This document shows positions 7,294-15,061 of a stretch of DNA of 28,532 bases, in pieces. Under the pieces are notes generated by a model. It had not been told where the DNA came from. It did not search any database and saw only the letters and a list, made by a program, of their open reading frames with translations. Both the position numbers and the translations under genes were made by a program. The stretch is from CAYLYP01 sp964387795 (GTDB taxonomy: Bacteria > Bacteroidota > Bacteroidia > Bacteroidales > UBA7960). Within the stretch, counting starts at the first letter, position 1. Every line of letters starts with the position of its first letter. The DNA is taken from assembly GCA_964387795.1 (NCBI GenBank), contig CAYLYP010000038.1, positions 1 through 28,532 of the forward strand, written 5' to 3'.

Positions 7294-8763
7294 TTAGAGG
7301 CTAAACCATTTCTCAATCATTTCCTGCCTCCCTGCTTCATACGTATTGTGGAAGAACTCATTGCATTTTGCGTTATAGGTATAGTCTTTTGACCATTCGT
7401 CAATATGTTCAACCACTTGTGCAATGGCATCAAGTATCGTTTCAAGCTCTGCCCCTGTCATTGTTGGATGCAATGATAACCTTACCCAACCAGGCTTTTC
7501 GCTTAAATCCCCATGACTTATCTTTTCAGTAATCTTTTTTGACTTTTCATAGTCCACATTGAGCAAGAAATGACCATAGGTGCCGGCACAGGCACAGCCT
7601 CCCCTTACCTGTACCCCAAACCGGTCATTTAATAGGCGGACAATAAGGTTGTAATGTATATTTTCTACGTAAAACGAAATCACACCCAGGCGTTCTTTTA
7701 CATTATCAGCTAATATCCTTAATCCTTTAATCTTCCCAAGCCTGTCAAATGCCTTTTCCAGTAAAAGGCTTTCCATTTCTTCAATTAGTTCCGGCTTCAT
7801 CTGGTTCTTCAACATGATGCAATAATAGGCTTTCATGGCTTGCAGGAAGCCTGGGGTACCACCATCTTCGCGAACTTCAATATCATCAATATATTTATAC
7901 TCGCCCCAGGGATTCGTCCAGTCAACAGTTCCCCCACCAGGATTATCTGGCACAGGGCTCTTGTAAAAAGCTGAATCAAAAATCAATACACCACTGGAAC
8001 CAGGGCCTCCAAGAAACTTATGAGGTGAAAACATCACTGCATCAAGTTTACAATCCGGGTCTTCGGGGTGCATATCTATATCAACATAGGGTGCTGAGGC
8101 AGCAAAATCAACAATACAAGCACCCCCATACTGGTGCATGATCCTGGCTAACTCATAATAAGGCGTTTTTATCCCCGTTACATTTGAGCAGGCTGAAAAA
8201 CTTCCTATCTTCAGTTTCCTGTCTTTATGTTTTTCTAAAGCTTCCCTAAGTGAATCCGGGCTTACTAATAAATTTTCATCTGGTTCAAGCACAATAACAT
8301 CAGCAATGGTTTCAAACCATGAGGTGTGATTTGAATGGTGCTCCATGTGCGTAATAAACACCACAGGACGCTCAAGCTTGTCAAGGCATGACTTCCCGCT
8401 CAGCTTCCCACAAACCCTTAAACCAAGTATTCTCTGAAACTTATTGATGACTGTTGTCATCCCACTTCCTGCTGTAATTATTACATCCCGAGGCCCGGCA
8501 TTGACATGCTCCTTAATCTTATTTAATGCAAAATGATAAGCCTGGGTCATTAACTTGCCCGTTTCACTTGATTCTGAATGAGTATTTCCTACAAATGGCC
8601 CTATCTCTTCAATAATTTTTTTCTCAATGGGGCCATATAGCCTTCCACTGGCTATCCAATCGGCATATATCATTTGCTTTACACCATAAGGCGTTTCAAT
8701 CTTTTGGTCATGCCCTATGGTATTCTTTCTAAAAGGCTCAAAATGCTTCTCAAGGTTTTTCAT
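7294..8763 (-). CDS. Class V aminotransferase-fold PLP enzyme, cysteine-desulfurase-like
   Basis: Fold type I PLP enzyme of 489 residues, about 80 longer than SufS or IscS. The PLP lysine is Lys249 in FSPHKFLGG (245-253). The histidine-rich HMEHHSNHTSW at 139-149 and the aspartate in CIVDFAAS (216-223) match the cofactor pocket of class V enzymes. A cysteine pair occurs in RGGCACAGTYGH (387-398; Cys390, Cys392), near where cysteine desulfurases carry their reactive cysteine, though the surrounding sequence differs from both the SufS and IscS loops. Cysteine desulfurase, selenocysteine lyase or another C-S or C-N lyase is possible. No suf or isc genes are nearby. It stands alone, converging with the START-like gene. 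Confidence 0.82.
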   Translation of the reverse strand: MKNLEKHFEPFRKNTIGHDQKIETPYGVKQMIYADWIASGRLYGPIEKKIIEEIGPFVGNTHSESSETGKLMTQAYHFALNKIKEHVNAGPRDVIITAGSGMTTVINKFQRILGLRVCGKLSGKSCLDKLERPVVFITHMEHHSNHTSWFETIADVIVLEPDENLLVSPDSLREALEKHKDRKLKIGSFSACSNVTGIKTPYYELARIMHQYGGACIVDFAASAPYVDIDMHPEDPDCKLDAVMFSPHKFLGGPGSSGVLIFDSAFYKSPVPDNPGGGTVDWTNPWGEYKYIDDIEVREDGGTPGFLQAMKAYYCIMLKNQMKPELIEEMESLLLEKAFDRLGKIKGLRILADNVKERLGVISFYVENIHYNLIVRLLNDRFGVQVRGGCACAGTYGHFLLNVDYEKSKKITEKISHGDLSEKPGWVRLSLHPTMTGAELETILDAIAQVVEHIDEWSKDYTYNAKCNEFFHNTYEAGRQEMIEKWFSL

Positions 8764-8842
8764 CTTGCTTCAGATTAGGCCACAAATTTCTGATTTTTTT
8801 TTAAATCCCCGCTCCTTGTATTGATTTATTTTCGCTTCCTGC

Positions 8843-8862
8843 CCCTTTCAATCCCTTTCAAT
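8843..8862. repeat. Two tandem 10-bp repeats
   Basis: CCCTTTCAAT occurs twice head to tail (8843-8852 and 8853-8862), about 80-100 bases upstream of the PLP-enzyme start. The second copy also forms a short hairpin, TCCCT with AGGGA (8852-8856 and 8863-8867). One helical turn per unit would suit adjacent binding of a regulator; this is inference. Confidence 0.4.
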
Positions 8863-9162
8863 AGGGACATATTTAATAATCAATATTCGTATTTCCATTA
8901 TAAAGTTAAGAATAAAGGCGGTGAAAATAATAAATAATTTTTTTTAAAAAGATCTATTCACCCTGTTAATTACCCTCCCTTTGAAATTCAAAAACTTCAT
9001 CACAATTGAATAATTCAAAATAATACAATGATAACAGATTAAAGCATTTAAAAAAATGAACTAAAAAATTTTCTCCATCTCATGCTCTATCTTATGCTTC
9101 ATTCATTGTCAATTTGTTTTGATACCAACCAAATAAGCTAAAAATCAATTATTGAAACCAGC

Positions 9163-9196
9163 TTTTAATCCTGTCAGGAATTTATTGGTAAATTTG
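9163..9196 (+). promoter_or_regulatory. Promoter of the YjjG-like gene
   Basis: TAAATTTG at 9189-9196 is a perfect Bacteroidota -7 box (TAnnTTTG). A TTTT at 9163-9166 stands 22 bases upstream as an approximate -33 element. The start codon at 9244 follows, giving a leader of about 40 bases. Confidence 0.55.
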
Positions 9197-9243
9197 CACC
9201 GAACTTAAGTATTGAAGAACCAAAATAAAATGCATTTTTAAAA

Positions 9244-9945
9244 TTGAAAAAATACACAACCCTCTTTTTTGATTTAGACAACACACTTTGGGATTTTAGC
9301 CTTTCGGCAAAAGAAACATTTCAGGAAATATTTGAAATAAACTATCTTAAAAAACAAGGTGTCCCTTCCATAGCTCATTTCATGGAGTATTATAAAGGGA
9401 TTAATGAAAAACTATGGGGCGATTACAGAGAAAATAAAATTCAAAAATCTGAGCTTTCTTACAAACGCTTCGACCTAACCTTAAATGAGTTTGGCATTTT
9501 TGACACCCCTCTTGCCAAAAAGATGGCGAGCGATTATATTATTATCAGCCCGTTTAAGACAAGGCTTTACAACGATACTATAGAGATACTGGAAAAGCTT
9601 AAGCCTCACTTCAAAATGCTGATATTGACAAATGGTTTTGAAGAAATCCAGGTTGAAAGGATGCAAAGGACAGGCTTGAATAAGTACTTTCAGGAAATGG
9701 TAACAGCCGAAAAAGCACATGCTTTAAAGCCCCATCCTGGAATATTTGAATATGCATTCCGGGTCTCAGCTTCTTTACCTAAAGATTGTATTATGATTGG
9801 TGATGATTTGGAGTCGGACATTAAAGGGGCAGTTAATGCTGGTATTGATTCAATATGGTTACACCCAGGTTCATTAAACCACAACTCACCGGCAACCTTT
9901 AAAGCAGAAAATCTAAAAGACTTATTAAAAATCCTTTTACACTAA
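9244..9945 (+). CDS. yjjG: YjjG-family HAD nucleotidase
   Basis: Haloacid-dehalogenase-fold phosphatase of 233 residues. YjjG-type enzymes dephosphorylate nucleoside monophosphates, including non-canonical pyrimidines (house-cleaning). The four HAD motifs are present: Asp10-Leu-Asp12-Asn-Thr14, LILTNG around 126-131, Lys162 in ALKPHPG, and GDDLESD at 186-192. A helical cap lies between motifs I and II (about 16-110), the C1 cap arrangement of this group. The start is TTG at 9244; the ATG upstream near 9229 runs into a stop after three codons. It converges with psd and the two stop codons overlap (9942-9945). Exact substrate is inferred from family similarity. Confidence 0.83.
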   Translation: MKKYTTLFFDLDNTLWDFSLSAKETFQEIFEINYLKKQGVPSIAHFMEYYKGINEKLWGDYRENKIQKSELSYKRFDLTLNEFGIFDTPLAKKMASDYIIISPFKTRLYNDTIEILEKLKPHFKMLILTNGFEEIQVERMQRTGLNKYFQEMVTAEKAHALKPHPGIFEYAFRVSASLPKDCIMIGDDLESDIKGAVNAGIDSIWLHPGSLNHNSPATFKAENLKDLLKILLH

Positions 9946-10598
9946 AATCTGGCAAGCAAGGTCTGACCGCCTCTGACAACCTCATCCAACTTAACCTCTA
10001 CCTTTGATGTTACTGGTATCAAGACATCAACCCTTGAACCGAATTTTATAAATCCTAGCTCATCACATTGCATGGCATCATAGCCTTCTTTTGAGTAATT
10101 AACAATCCTCCGTGCAACTGCCCCTGCTATTTGTTTAACAAGGATGCGATGGCCATTTTCATGTCTTAATACCACACTATGCATTTCGTTGTCCTCTGAG
10201 GATTTGGGATCCCAGGCTACAAGAAATTTCCCTGGCTTATATACTGATTTTTCAATATACCCACCAATGGGATATCTGTTAACATGCACATTCAATGGCG
10301 ACATGAATACTGAAATCTGGATACATGAACAGTTCAAATACTGCTTCTCTTCTACCTGCTCAATTACAACCACCTTCCCATCAGCCGGACATACAATCCC
10401 ATCCTTGTCAATGAGCATCTTTCGCTTTGGAAGCCTGAAAAACTGTACTATCAACATCCAGAATATGAACAATGCCCCGGAAATAATCCATTTAAAAATC
10501 GGCATCAATGGGGTAAAAGCCCAGATAACAAGTCCGATTATGGCCAGGACAATAAAAAATCCTGCTATCAGTTTGTATCCTTCCTTATGAATCGTCAT
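9942..10598 (-). CDS. psd: Phosphatidylserine decarboxylase proenzyme
   Basis: Converts phosphatidylserine to phosphatidylethanolamine at the inner membrane. At 218 residues it is the short Psd form that uses a Gly-Ser self-cleavage site: KFGSRVDV at 185-192 places the cut between Gly187 and Ser188, so Ser188 becomes the pyruvoyl cofactor. Other conserved segments are PADGKV (71-76) and FMSPLNVHVNR (98-108). Two N-terminal hydrophobic segments (about 9-29 and 35-54) anchor it. It lies 11 bases downstream of cdsA, which makes CDP-diacylglycerol for the preceding steps, so the two share the phospholipid pathway. It is the last gene of its run; its stop codon overlaps that of the convergent YjjG-like gene. 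Confidence 0.94.
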   Translation of the reverse strand: MTIHKEGYKLIAGFFIVLAIIGLVIWAFTPLMPIFKWIISGALFIFWMLIVQFFRLPKRKMLIDKDGIVCPADGKVVVIEQVEEKQYLNCSCIQISVFMSPLNVHVNRYPIGGYIEKSVYKPGKFLVAWDPKSSEDNEMHSVVLRHENGHRILVKQIAGAVARRIVNYSKEGYDAMQCDELGFIKFGSRVDVLIPVTSKVEVKLDEVVRGGQTLLARF

Positions 10599-10609
10599 GG
10601 CCTTAATTT

Positions 10610-11434
10610 TTAATAGTGGATAAGTAACAGATATACAAAAACAAAAGGAACTGACATTATCACCCCGTCAAAACGATCAAGGATTCCTCCATGTCCGGGC
10701 AAGATATGACCACTATCTTTTGTATTGATACTTCTTTTAAACAACGATTCAAACAAATCACCATAAGTACCAAAAACTACGATAATAACTGCGATAATAA
10801 TCCAGTTCAACATCGAAATTCCATGAAAAAACGTAGCCAGAAGCACAGCGGCACCAATCGTCAACAGTCCCCCTCCTATTGCACCTTCCCATGATTTCTT
10901 AGGGGATACGCTTTCAAACAAACGGTGTTTCCCAATAGAAACCCCAACCAGATAAGCACCTGATTCATTGACCCAGGTCATGATAAAGAAACCTAATAAA
11001 TACTGATAATTGTAATCAGCATTTGCTTCAAAAGCAGGATTGGGCAGGAAATTTAAGAGAGAAAAAGGCACTGCGATATATAGAATACCAAAAAAAGTAA
11101 AGGCTATGTTTGTAAATGGATTTGCTTTTGGGCGGTAAAGTTCCAATAAAAATATCACAAACAAAAAGAGAAAATTGGGCAATAATATTTGAATCCCGGC
11201 ATAATTCATTGATAGCAGTGCAGTCGAAATATATAAATATATTCCGGCCACTGTGCCTGCTACTTTGTTGGGGAAATTATTTGCTTTTTCAACTAAAGAA
11301 TAAAACTCCCATAAACCAATTCCGGTGACTATTAAAAAAAGAATTGAAAAAGCTTCATGGCTTAATATTATTGAACCCCCTATAAAAAGGACAAAGAATA
11401 CTCCGGTAATTGTTCGCGTTAAAAAATTGCTCAC
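10610..11434 (-). CDS. cdsA: Phosphatidate cytidylyltransferase
   Basis: Makes CDP-diacylglycerol from phosphatidate and CTP, the branch-point precursor of bacterial phospholipids. The protein has 274 residues, with many membrane spans across its whole length. The CDP-DAG synthase signature lies at 230-256: FKRS, then the TKDSGHILPGHGGILDRFD stretch containing the conserved Lys-Asp and the HGG and DRFD elements. The start is GTG at 11432-11434, overlapping the stop of the DUF2007 gene in a GTGA arrangement, which implies translational coupling. psd follows 11 bases downstream. Confidence 0.95.
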   Translation of the reverse strand: MSNFLTRTITGVFFVLFIGGSIILSHEAFSILFLIVTGIGLWEFYSLVEKANNFPNKVAGTVAGIYLYISTALLSMNYAGIQILLPNFLFLFVIFLLELYRPKANPFTNIAFTFFGILYIAVPFSLLNFLPNPAFEANADYNYQYLLGFFIMTWVNESGAYLVGVSIGKHRLFESVSPKKSWEGAIGGGLLTIGAAVLLATFFHGISMLNWIIIAVIIVVFGTYGDLFESLFKRSINTKDSGHILPGHGGILDRFDGVIMSVPFVFVYLLLIHY

Positions 11435-11637
11435 AGTAAGTTGGTGTTAATAATCATTTTTGCTTTGATAACATCCACAGGCTTCACATAAAGCTCAATC
11501 TCCCCAAACAAATAAGCAGAGTCTTTTTTATTAATGAGCACCACTTCTATGTCATTATCTTCAAGAACGGCTTTAACTATTTCAGCTTTATGATCAAAAC
11601 GGGATGCGTAAATCATCTGCCAGTTTTCTTCTATCAT
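11431..11637 (-). CDS. DUF2007-type small protein
   Basis: Protein of 68 residues resembling the DUF2007 (putative signal-transducing protein) family: a single compact alpha-beta domain starting with an IYASRFDHKAEIVKAVLEDN strand-helix and continuing with a VVLINKKDSAY-like strand. Pfam describes the group as possibly PII-like; no biochemical role is established. It lies 16 bases after the LUD gene and overlaps cdsA by 4 bases, so it is almost certainly co-translated with the lipid-synthesis genes. Confidence 0.75.
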   Translation of the reverse strand: MIEENWQMIYASRFDHKAEIVKAVLEDNDIEVVLINKKDSAYLFGEIELYVKPVDVIKAKMIINTNLL

Positions 11638-11653
11638 TGATAGATATGTTTAA

Positions 11654-12304
11654 TTATTGTTTTTCATCCTTTTCGAGCAGGAAAACAAAAATCTCTTTCG
11701 GGCCATGGGCACCCATAACAAGTGTTTTTTCTATATCTGCGGTTCGGCTTGGTCCGGTAATTACAGAAATAAATGAAGGCATATCAGGCCAATACTTCAT
11801 CTTTAAACCAATAAGTGCATTTTTTAAATCTATCACCAATTGTGAAGTATCAGCAATAACGATATGAACAGGGGCATGAAAAAAACCTTTCCTGTCAAGG
11901 CCCTGACGCGATGACACAACAATGCTCCCAAATCTTGATACAAGGTATTCACAACCTGTCACAGAAGCTTCTGCCTTTAGAAGGGCTTCGGTATTATCGC
12001 CATGAGAAATCCCTGCCTGATCCAATATCTCTTTCACAAAAGCCTCCCCACAGTAAACCTGCTCAAACTTTCTGCCTTTAATCAACGAATCCAATTGATA
12101 TAGTAAATCTGCATGGTCTTCACAGAAGACAAATTGTCCTGAAACAGCAGAAAAGGTCTCGGCAAATTTAACATCTAAAAATTCACCTTCATCATCATAG
12201 ATATTCGATTCGGTGTCTATTGAATCATAAGGGGCAGGCATGCGGTTAAGCAATGCTGCCCTTACTTTCTTTAATACCTTTTCGCGGGATGTGCTTTCTT
12301 TCAT
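11654..12304 (-). CDS. LUD-domain (LutC/YkgG-like) protein
   Basis: Protein of 216 residues from the ATG at 12302-12304; a longer frame reaches 12328 but adds eight residues without family support. The N-terminal helix with SREKVLKKVRAALLNR and the C-terminal alpha-beta core containing GSIVVSSRQG and ISVITGPSRTADIE match the LUD domain of LutC, a subunit of the LutABC lactate-oxidation complex. The partner genes lutA and lutB are absent here; instead it sits 56 bases after ftsH and 16 bases before the DUF2007 gene. That position recurs in Bacteroidota as I recall, so its job may differ from lactate use. No catalytic residues are known for the family. Confidence 0.83.
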   Translation of the reverse strand: MKESTSREKVLKKVRAALLNRMPAPYDSIDTESNIYDDEGEFLDVKFAETFSAVSGQFVFCEDHADLLYQLDSLIKGRKFEQVYCGEAFVKEILDQAGISHGDNTEALLKAEASVTGCEYLVSRFGSIVVSSRQGLDRKGFFHAPVHIVIADTSQLVIDLKNALIGLKMKYWPDMPSFISVITGPSRTADIEKTLVMGAHGPKEIFVFLLEKDEKQ

Positions 12305-12360
12305 TGTTGTCTTTTTACAATAATTCAATTGTTACTCAACAAAAAGGCGCCCAAAAGGTT

Positions 12361-14379
12361 TTAGTTTTCTGTTGGCGCTGCTGCCTGGTTTTCCTCCGCA
12401 GCCTCATGCTTAACTGCTTGACGGCTTTCCACTATGGGTTCACCTTCAAATGGTCGGGGACCAAAAACTGTTTCAAGGTCTTCCCTGAAAATAACTTCTT
12501 TTTCAAGCAAAAGTTGAGATAAATGCTCCACCTTCTCTTTATTGTCCGTCAGGATTGTTTTTGCCCTTTGATATGCCTGCTCTATCATCGCACTCACTTC
12601 TTCATCAATTATCTGGGCAGTCTTTTCACTAAATGGCTTCACAAAATTGTATTCTGACTGACCTGAAGAATCATAATAGCTCACATTCCCAATACGCTTG
12701 TTCAGCCCAAAATAAACAACGATTGCATAAGCCTGTTTGGTTACTTTTTCAAGATCATTCAGGGCTCCTGTCGAAATCCTTCCGAAGAAAATATCCTCCG
12801 AAGCCCTTCCTGCAAGTGTTGCTGTAAGCTCATCATACATCTGCTCAAAGGTTGTTATCTGTCTTTCTTCCGGCAGATACCAGGCTGCCCCAAGTGCTTT
12901 GCCCCTCGGAACAATTGTTACCTTAACCAGCGGATGGGCATATTCAAGCAGCCAGCTTACCGATGCATGGCCTGACTCATGAAAGGCAATGACCTTTTTT
13001 TCATGTGGTGAAATGATTTTATTTCGCTTCTCCAATCCTCCTATGATACGGTCTATCGCATCAAGAAAATCCTGCTTCTCAATGAGGCTTTTGCTCCTTC
13101 GGGCTGCGATAAGTGCTGATTCATTACAAACATTTGCTATATCTGCCCCACTAAAGCCAGGTGTCTGACGTGCCAGAAAATCATTATCTATTCCCTGGTC
13201 TAATTTAAGATTTTTCATGTGTACCTTAAAGATTGCTTTTCGCTCTTCAAGGTCTGGCATCTCTACCTGTATCTGCCTGTCGAAACGGCCAGCGCGTAAA
13301 AGCGCCCTGTCGAGGATATCTGCCCTGTTGGTTGCTGCTAAAATGATAACACCCACATTGGTGCCAAAGCCATCCATCTCGGTCAGCAATTGGTTAAGGG
13401 TGTTCTCCCTTTCATCATTGGCACCCGACATAAGGCTTTTGCCCCTTGCACGGCCAATGGCATCAATCTCATCAATAAAAATGATACATGGGGCTTTTTC
13501 CTTTGCCTGCTTGAACAAATCACGCACCCTGGAAGCTCCTACTCCCACAAACATCTCAACAAAGTCTGAACCACTTAATGAGAAAAAAGGCACCTGAGCT
13601 TCGCCTGCAACAGCTTTGGCAAGCAAAGTCTTTCCTGTTCCCGGAGGACCCACAAGAAGCGCCCCTTTGGGTATCTGCCCACCCAGGTCTGTATATTTCT
13701 TTGGATTTTTAAGGAAATCAACAATTTCCATTAGCTCAATCTTGGCTTCATCCAACCCGGCTACGTCATTAAAATTAACGCTGACACGGGTATCCTTATC
13801 AAATATCTGTGCCTTTGATTTTCCGATATTGAAAATCTGTCCGCCACCTGCTCCGCCACCTGCCATCTTGCGCATAATGAATACCCAGAATACAATAAGC
13901 AAGCCTATGGGCAATAACCAGCCCAGAATATCTGAGCCCCAGTCTTTCTTCGTAACATAAGTCACTGGAACTTGTTGCTCATAAGCCAGGTTCTGTTGTA
14001 TTTCACTTAATTGTTTCTCGAAATTCTCTATTGAACCAATACGGAAAAAATAATGAGGTCCTTTATTTTCTCCTGTCGAAAAACTGGATGGCTTAATATC
14101 TTCATATTTTTTTTGCTTCAGCTTATCGGCTTTAATATAAACCTCAACAACTTCACGGTTCACTACCACAAGCTTTTCAACATCGCCTGGCAATAGCATT
14201 TCCCGTTCAAAACGCTGCCAGCTTATATCTGCTGACTTTCCCCCCCAATCCATAAACTGAAGGCCAATAAACAACACTGCCAGGATGGCATATATCCAAT
14301 AAAAATTAAATCCGCCTGGCTTTTTCAAACCTGATTTAGGCGTCTCTTTTCCTGATGTGCTTTTTTCTTTCTCTGACAT
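12361..14379 (-). CDS. ftsH: ATP-dependent zinc metalloprotease FtsH
   Basis: Membrane-anchored AAA+ protease that degrades damaged or regulatory membrane and cytosolic proteins as a hexamer. Of 672 residues, a first membrane span lies at about 26-44, a periplasmic domain at 46-148 and a second span at about 150-170. The AAA module has Walker A GPPGTGKT (244-251), Walker B in CIIFIDEID (298-306) and the second region of homology around 348-368. The zinc site is HESGH (467-471), with the third ligand probably Asp542. The tail is rich in Glu, Gln and Ala. It leads the LUD, DUF2007, cdsA and psd genes, an arrangement placing membrane quality control beside phospholipid synthesis. Confidence 0.97.
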   Translation of the reverse strand: MSEKEKSTSGKETPKSGLKKPGGFNFYWIYAILAVLFIGLQFMDWGGKSADISWQRFEREMLLPGDVEKLVVVNREVVEVYIKADKLKQKKYEDIKPSSFSTGENKGPHYFFRIGSIENFEKQLSEIQQNLAYEQQVPVTYVTKKDWGSDILGWLLPIGLLIVFWVFIMRKMAGGGAGGGQIFNIGKSKAQIFDKDTRVSVNFNDVAGLDEAKIELMEIVDFLKNPKKYTDLGGQIPKGALLVGPPGTGKTLLAKAVAGEAQVPFFSLSGSDFVEMFVGVGASRVRDLFKQAKEKAPCIIFIDEIDAIGRARGKSLMSGANDERENTLNQLLTEMDGFGTNVGVIILAATNRADILDRALLRAGRFDRQIQVEMPDLEERKAIFKVHMKNLKLDQGIDNDFLARQTPGFSGADIANVCNESALIAARRSKSLIEKQDFLDAIDRIIGGLEKRNKIISPHEKKVIAFHESGHASVSWLLEYAHPLVKVTIVPRGKALGAAWYLPEERQITTFEQMYDELTATLAGRASEDIFFGRISTGALNDLEKVTKQAYAIVVYFGLNKRIGNVSYYDSSGQSEYNFVKPFSEKTAQIIDEEVSAMIEQAYQRAKTILTDNKEKVEHLSQLLLEKEVIFREDLETVFGPRPFEGEPIVESRQAVKHEAAEENQAAAPTEN

Positions 14380-14484
14380 TATTTCAAATTTTCTTTTTTA
14401 AGCGTTTATGCTGGCTTTCATTAAACCATTTTTAAACTAAGAAGTTCAATTTAATTATTCCTTTTTGGTTTTTTATTTAAAAAT

Positions 14485-14492
14485 CAAAAATA
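14485..14492 (-). promoter_or_regulatory. Candidate -7 element for ftsH
   Basis: The minus strand reads TATTTTTG, a perfect TAnnTTTG match, about 105 bases upstream of the ftsH ATG. No TTTG lies at the proper -33 distance. A perfect 14-bp palindrome, ATTTATGCATAAAT (14516-14529), lies just upstream of it in the rsfS-ftsH gap (14380-14550). The gap holds no other feature I can support. Confidence 0.33.
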
Positions 14493-14550
14493 ACGATTTT
14501 AAAACAAACTTCTTTATTTATGCATAAATCCTATTCATTAAATACAAAGC

Positions 14551-14919
14551 CTATAGCCGTGTAATCTCTGCATCAGCCCAGAGTTCTTCCAATTTATAAA
14601 ACTGTCGGGTCTGTTCCTGAAAAATATGTACAACAACGTCTATATAATCAATCAAAATCCATTCTGCATTTGCAAAACCTTCTTTTCTCCATGGATTTAG
14701 CCCTGTTGCTTTTTTTACTTCATCATCTACTGAATCAGCAATGGCTCCAACCTGCGTTGTTGAATTCCCATGACATATTACAAAGAAATCACTTACCGCA
14801 TTGGGTATTTTCCTTAAATCCAGACATACAATATCAAAACCCTTTTTATCCTGTATCCCTTTGATTGCCAATTCACTTATTACCTGGCTTTCAGTAATGT
14901 TTTTTTGCCTTTTTACCAT
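14551..14919 (-). CDS. rsfS: Ribosomal silencing factor RsfS
   Basis: Small protein of 122 residues that binds ribosomal protein uL14 and blocks joining of the two ribosomal subunits, lowering translation when nutrients run out. The family's C-terminal signature is intact: WILIDYIDVVVHIF (about 87-100) followed by YKLEELWADA (108-117). The N-terminal part has the usual DIVCLDLR strand and FFVICHGNS. It is the first gene on the minus strand of a shared divergent promoter region with birA, and ftsH lies 171 bases downstream. Confidence 0.95.
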   Translation of the reverse strand: MVKRQKNITESQVISELAIKGIQDKKGFDIVCLDLRKIPNAVSDFFVICHGNSTTQVGAIADSVDDEVKKATGLNPWRKEGFANAEWILIDYIDVVVHIFQEQTRQFYKLEELWADAEITRL

Positions 14920-14929
14920 TCACTTTTAT

Positions 14930-14962
14930 TTTGAACATCAGTTGCAAAAATAACTAATTTTG
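14930..14962 (+). promoter_or_regulatory. Promoter of birA
   Basis: A near-ideal Bacteroidota promoter: TTTG at 14930-14933, a 21-base spacer, then TAATTTTG at 14955-14962. It predicts a start of transcription near 14968 and a leader of about 90 bases before the ATG at 15062. The spacer contains the -7 element for rsfS on the other strand. Confidence 0.65.
14945..14952 (-). promoter_or_regulatory. Promoter -7 element for rsfS
   Basis: The minus strand reads TATTTTTG, a perfect TAnnTTTG match, 26 bases upstream of the rsfS ATG and 2 bases from the birA -7 box on the other strand. The -33 element is weak (TCTT with a 19-base spacer). Confidence 0.5.
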
Positions 14963-15061
14963 CTTCAATTAAGAAGAATATAGGCCTTCATTATTCCCCT
15001 TAATTCATTTTGTTAACAATGTTTGTGATTAGAAGGCTTTTTGACCTAATATGACCCATCA

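Larger units (their letters stand above)
8764..9243. other. 480-base AT-rich intergenic region
   Basis: Non-coding gap between the divergent PLP-enzyme and YjjG-like genes. It holds a tandem repeat at 8843-8862, a 13-bp palindrome TTTGAAATTCAAA at 8980-8992, long A/T runs around 8930-8950, and a good promoter for the YjjG-like gene near its right end. No tRNA, known RNA family or convincing small open frame was found by eye. Confidence 0.6.

Noticed and set aside
10144..10590. 148-residue open frame opposite psd
   Set aside because: Lies entirely within psd, whose family motifs are intact; the antisense product has no coherent fold signals.
13217..13597. 126-residue open frame opposite ftsH
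   Set aside because: Antisense shadow of the AAA domain; serine-rich, low-complexity translation.
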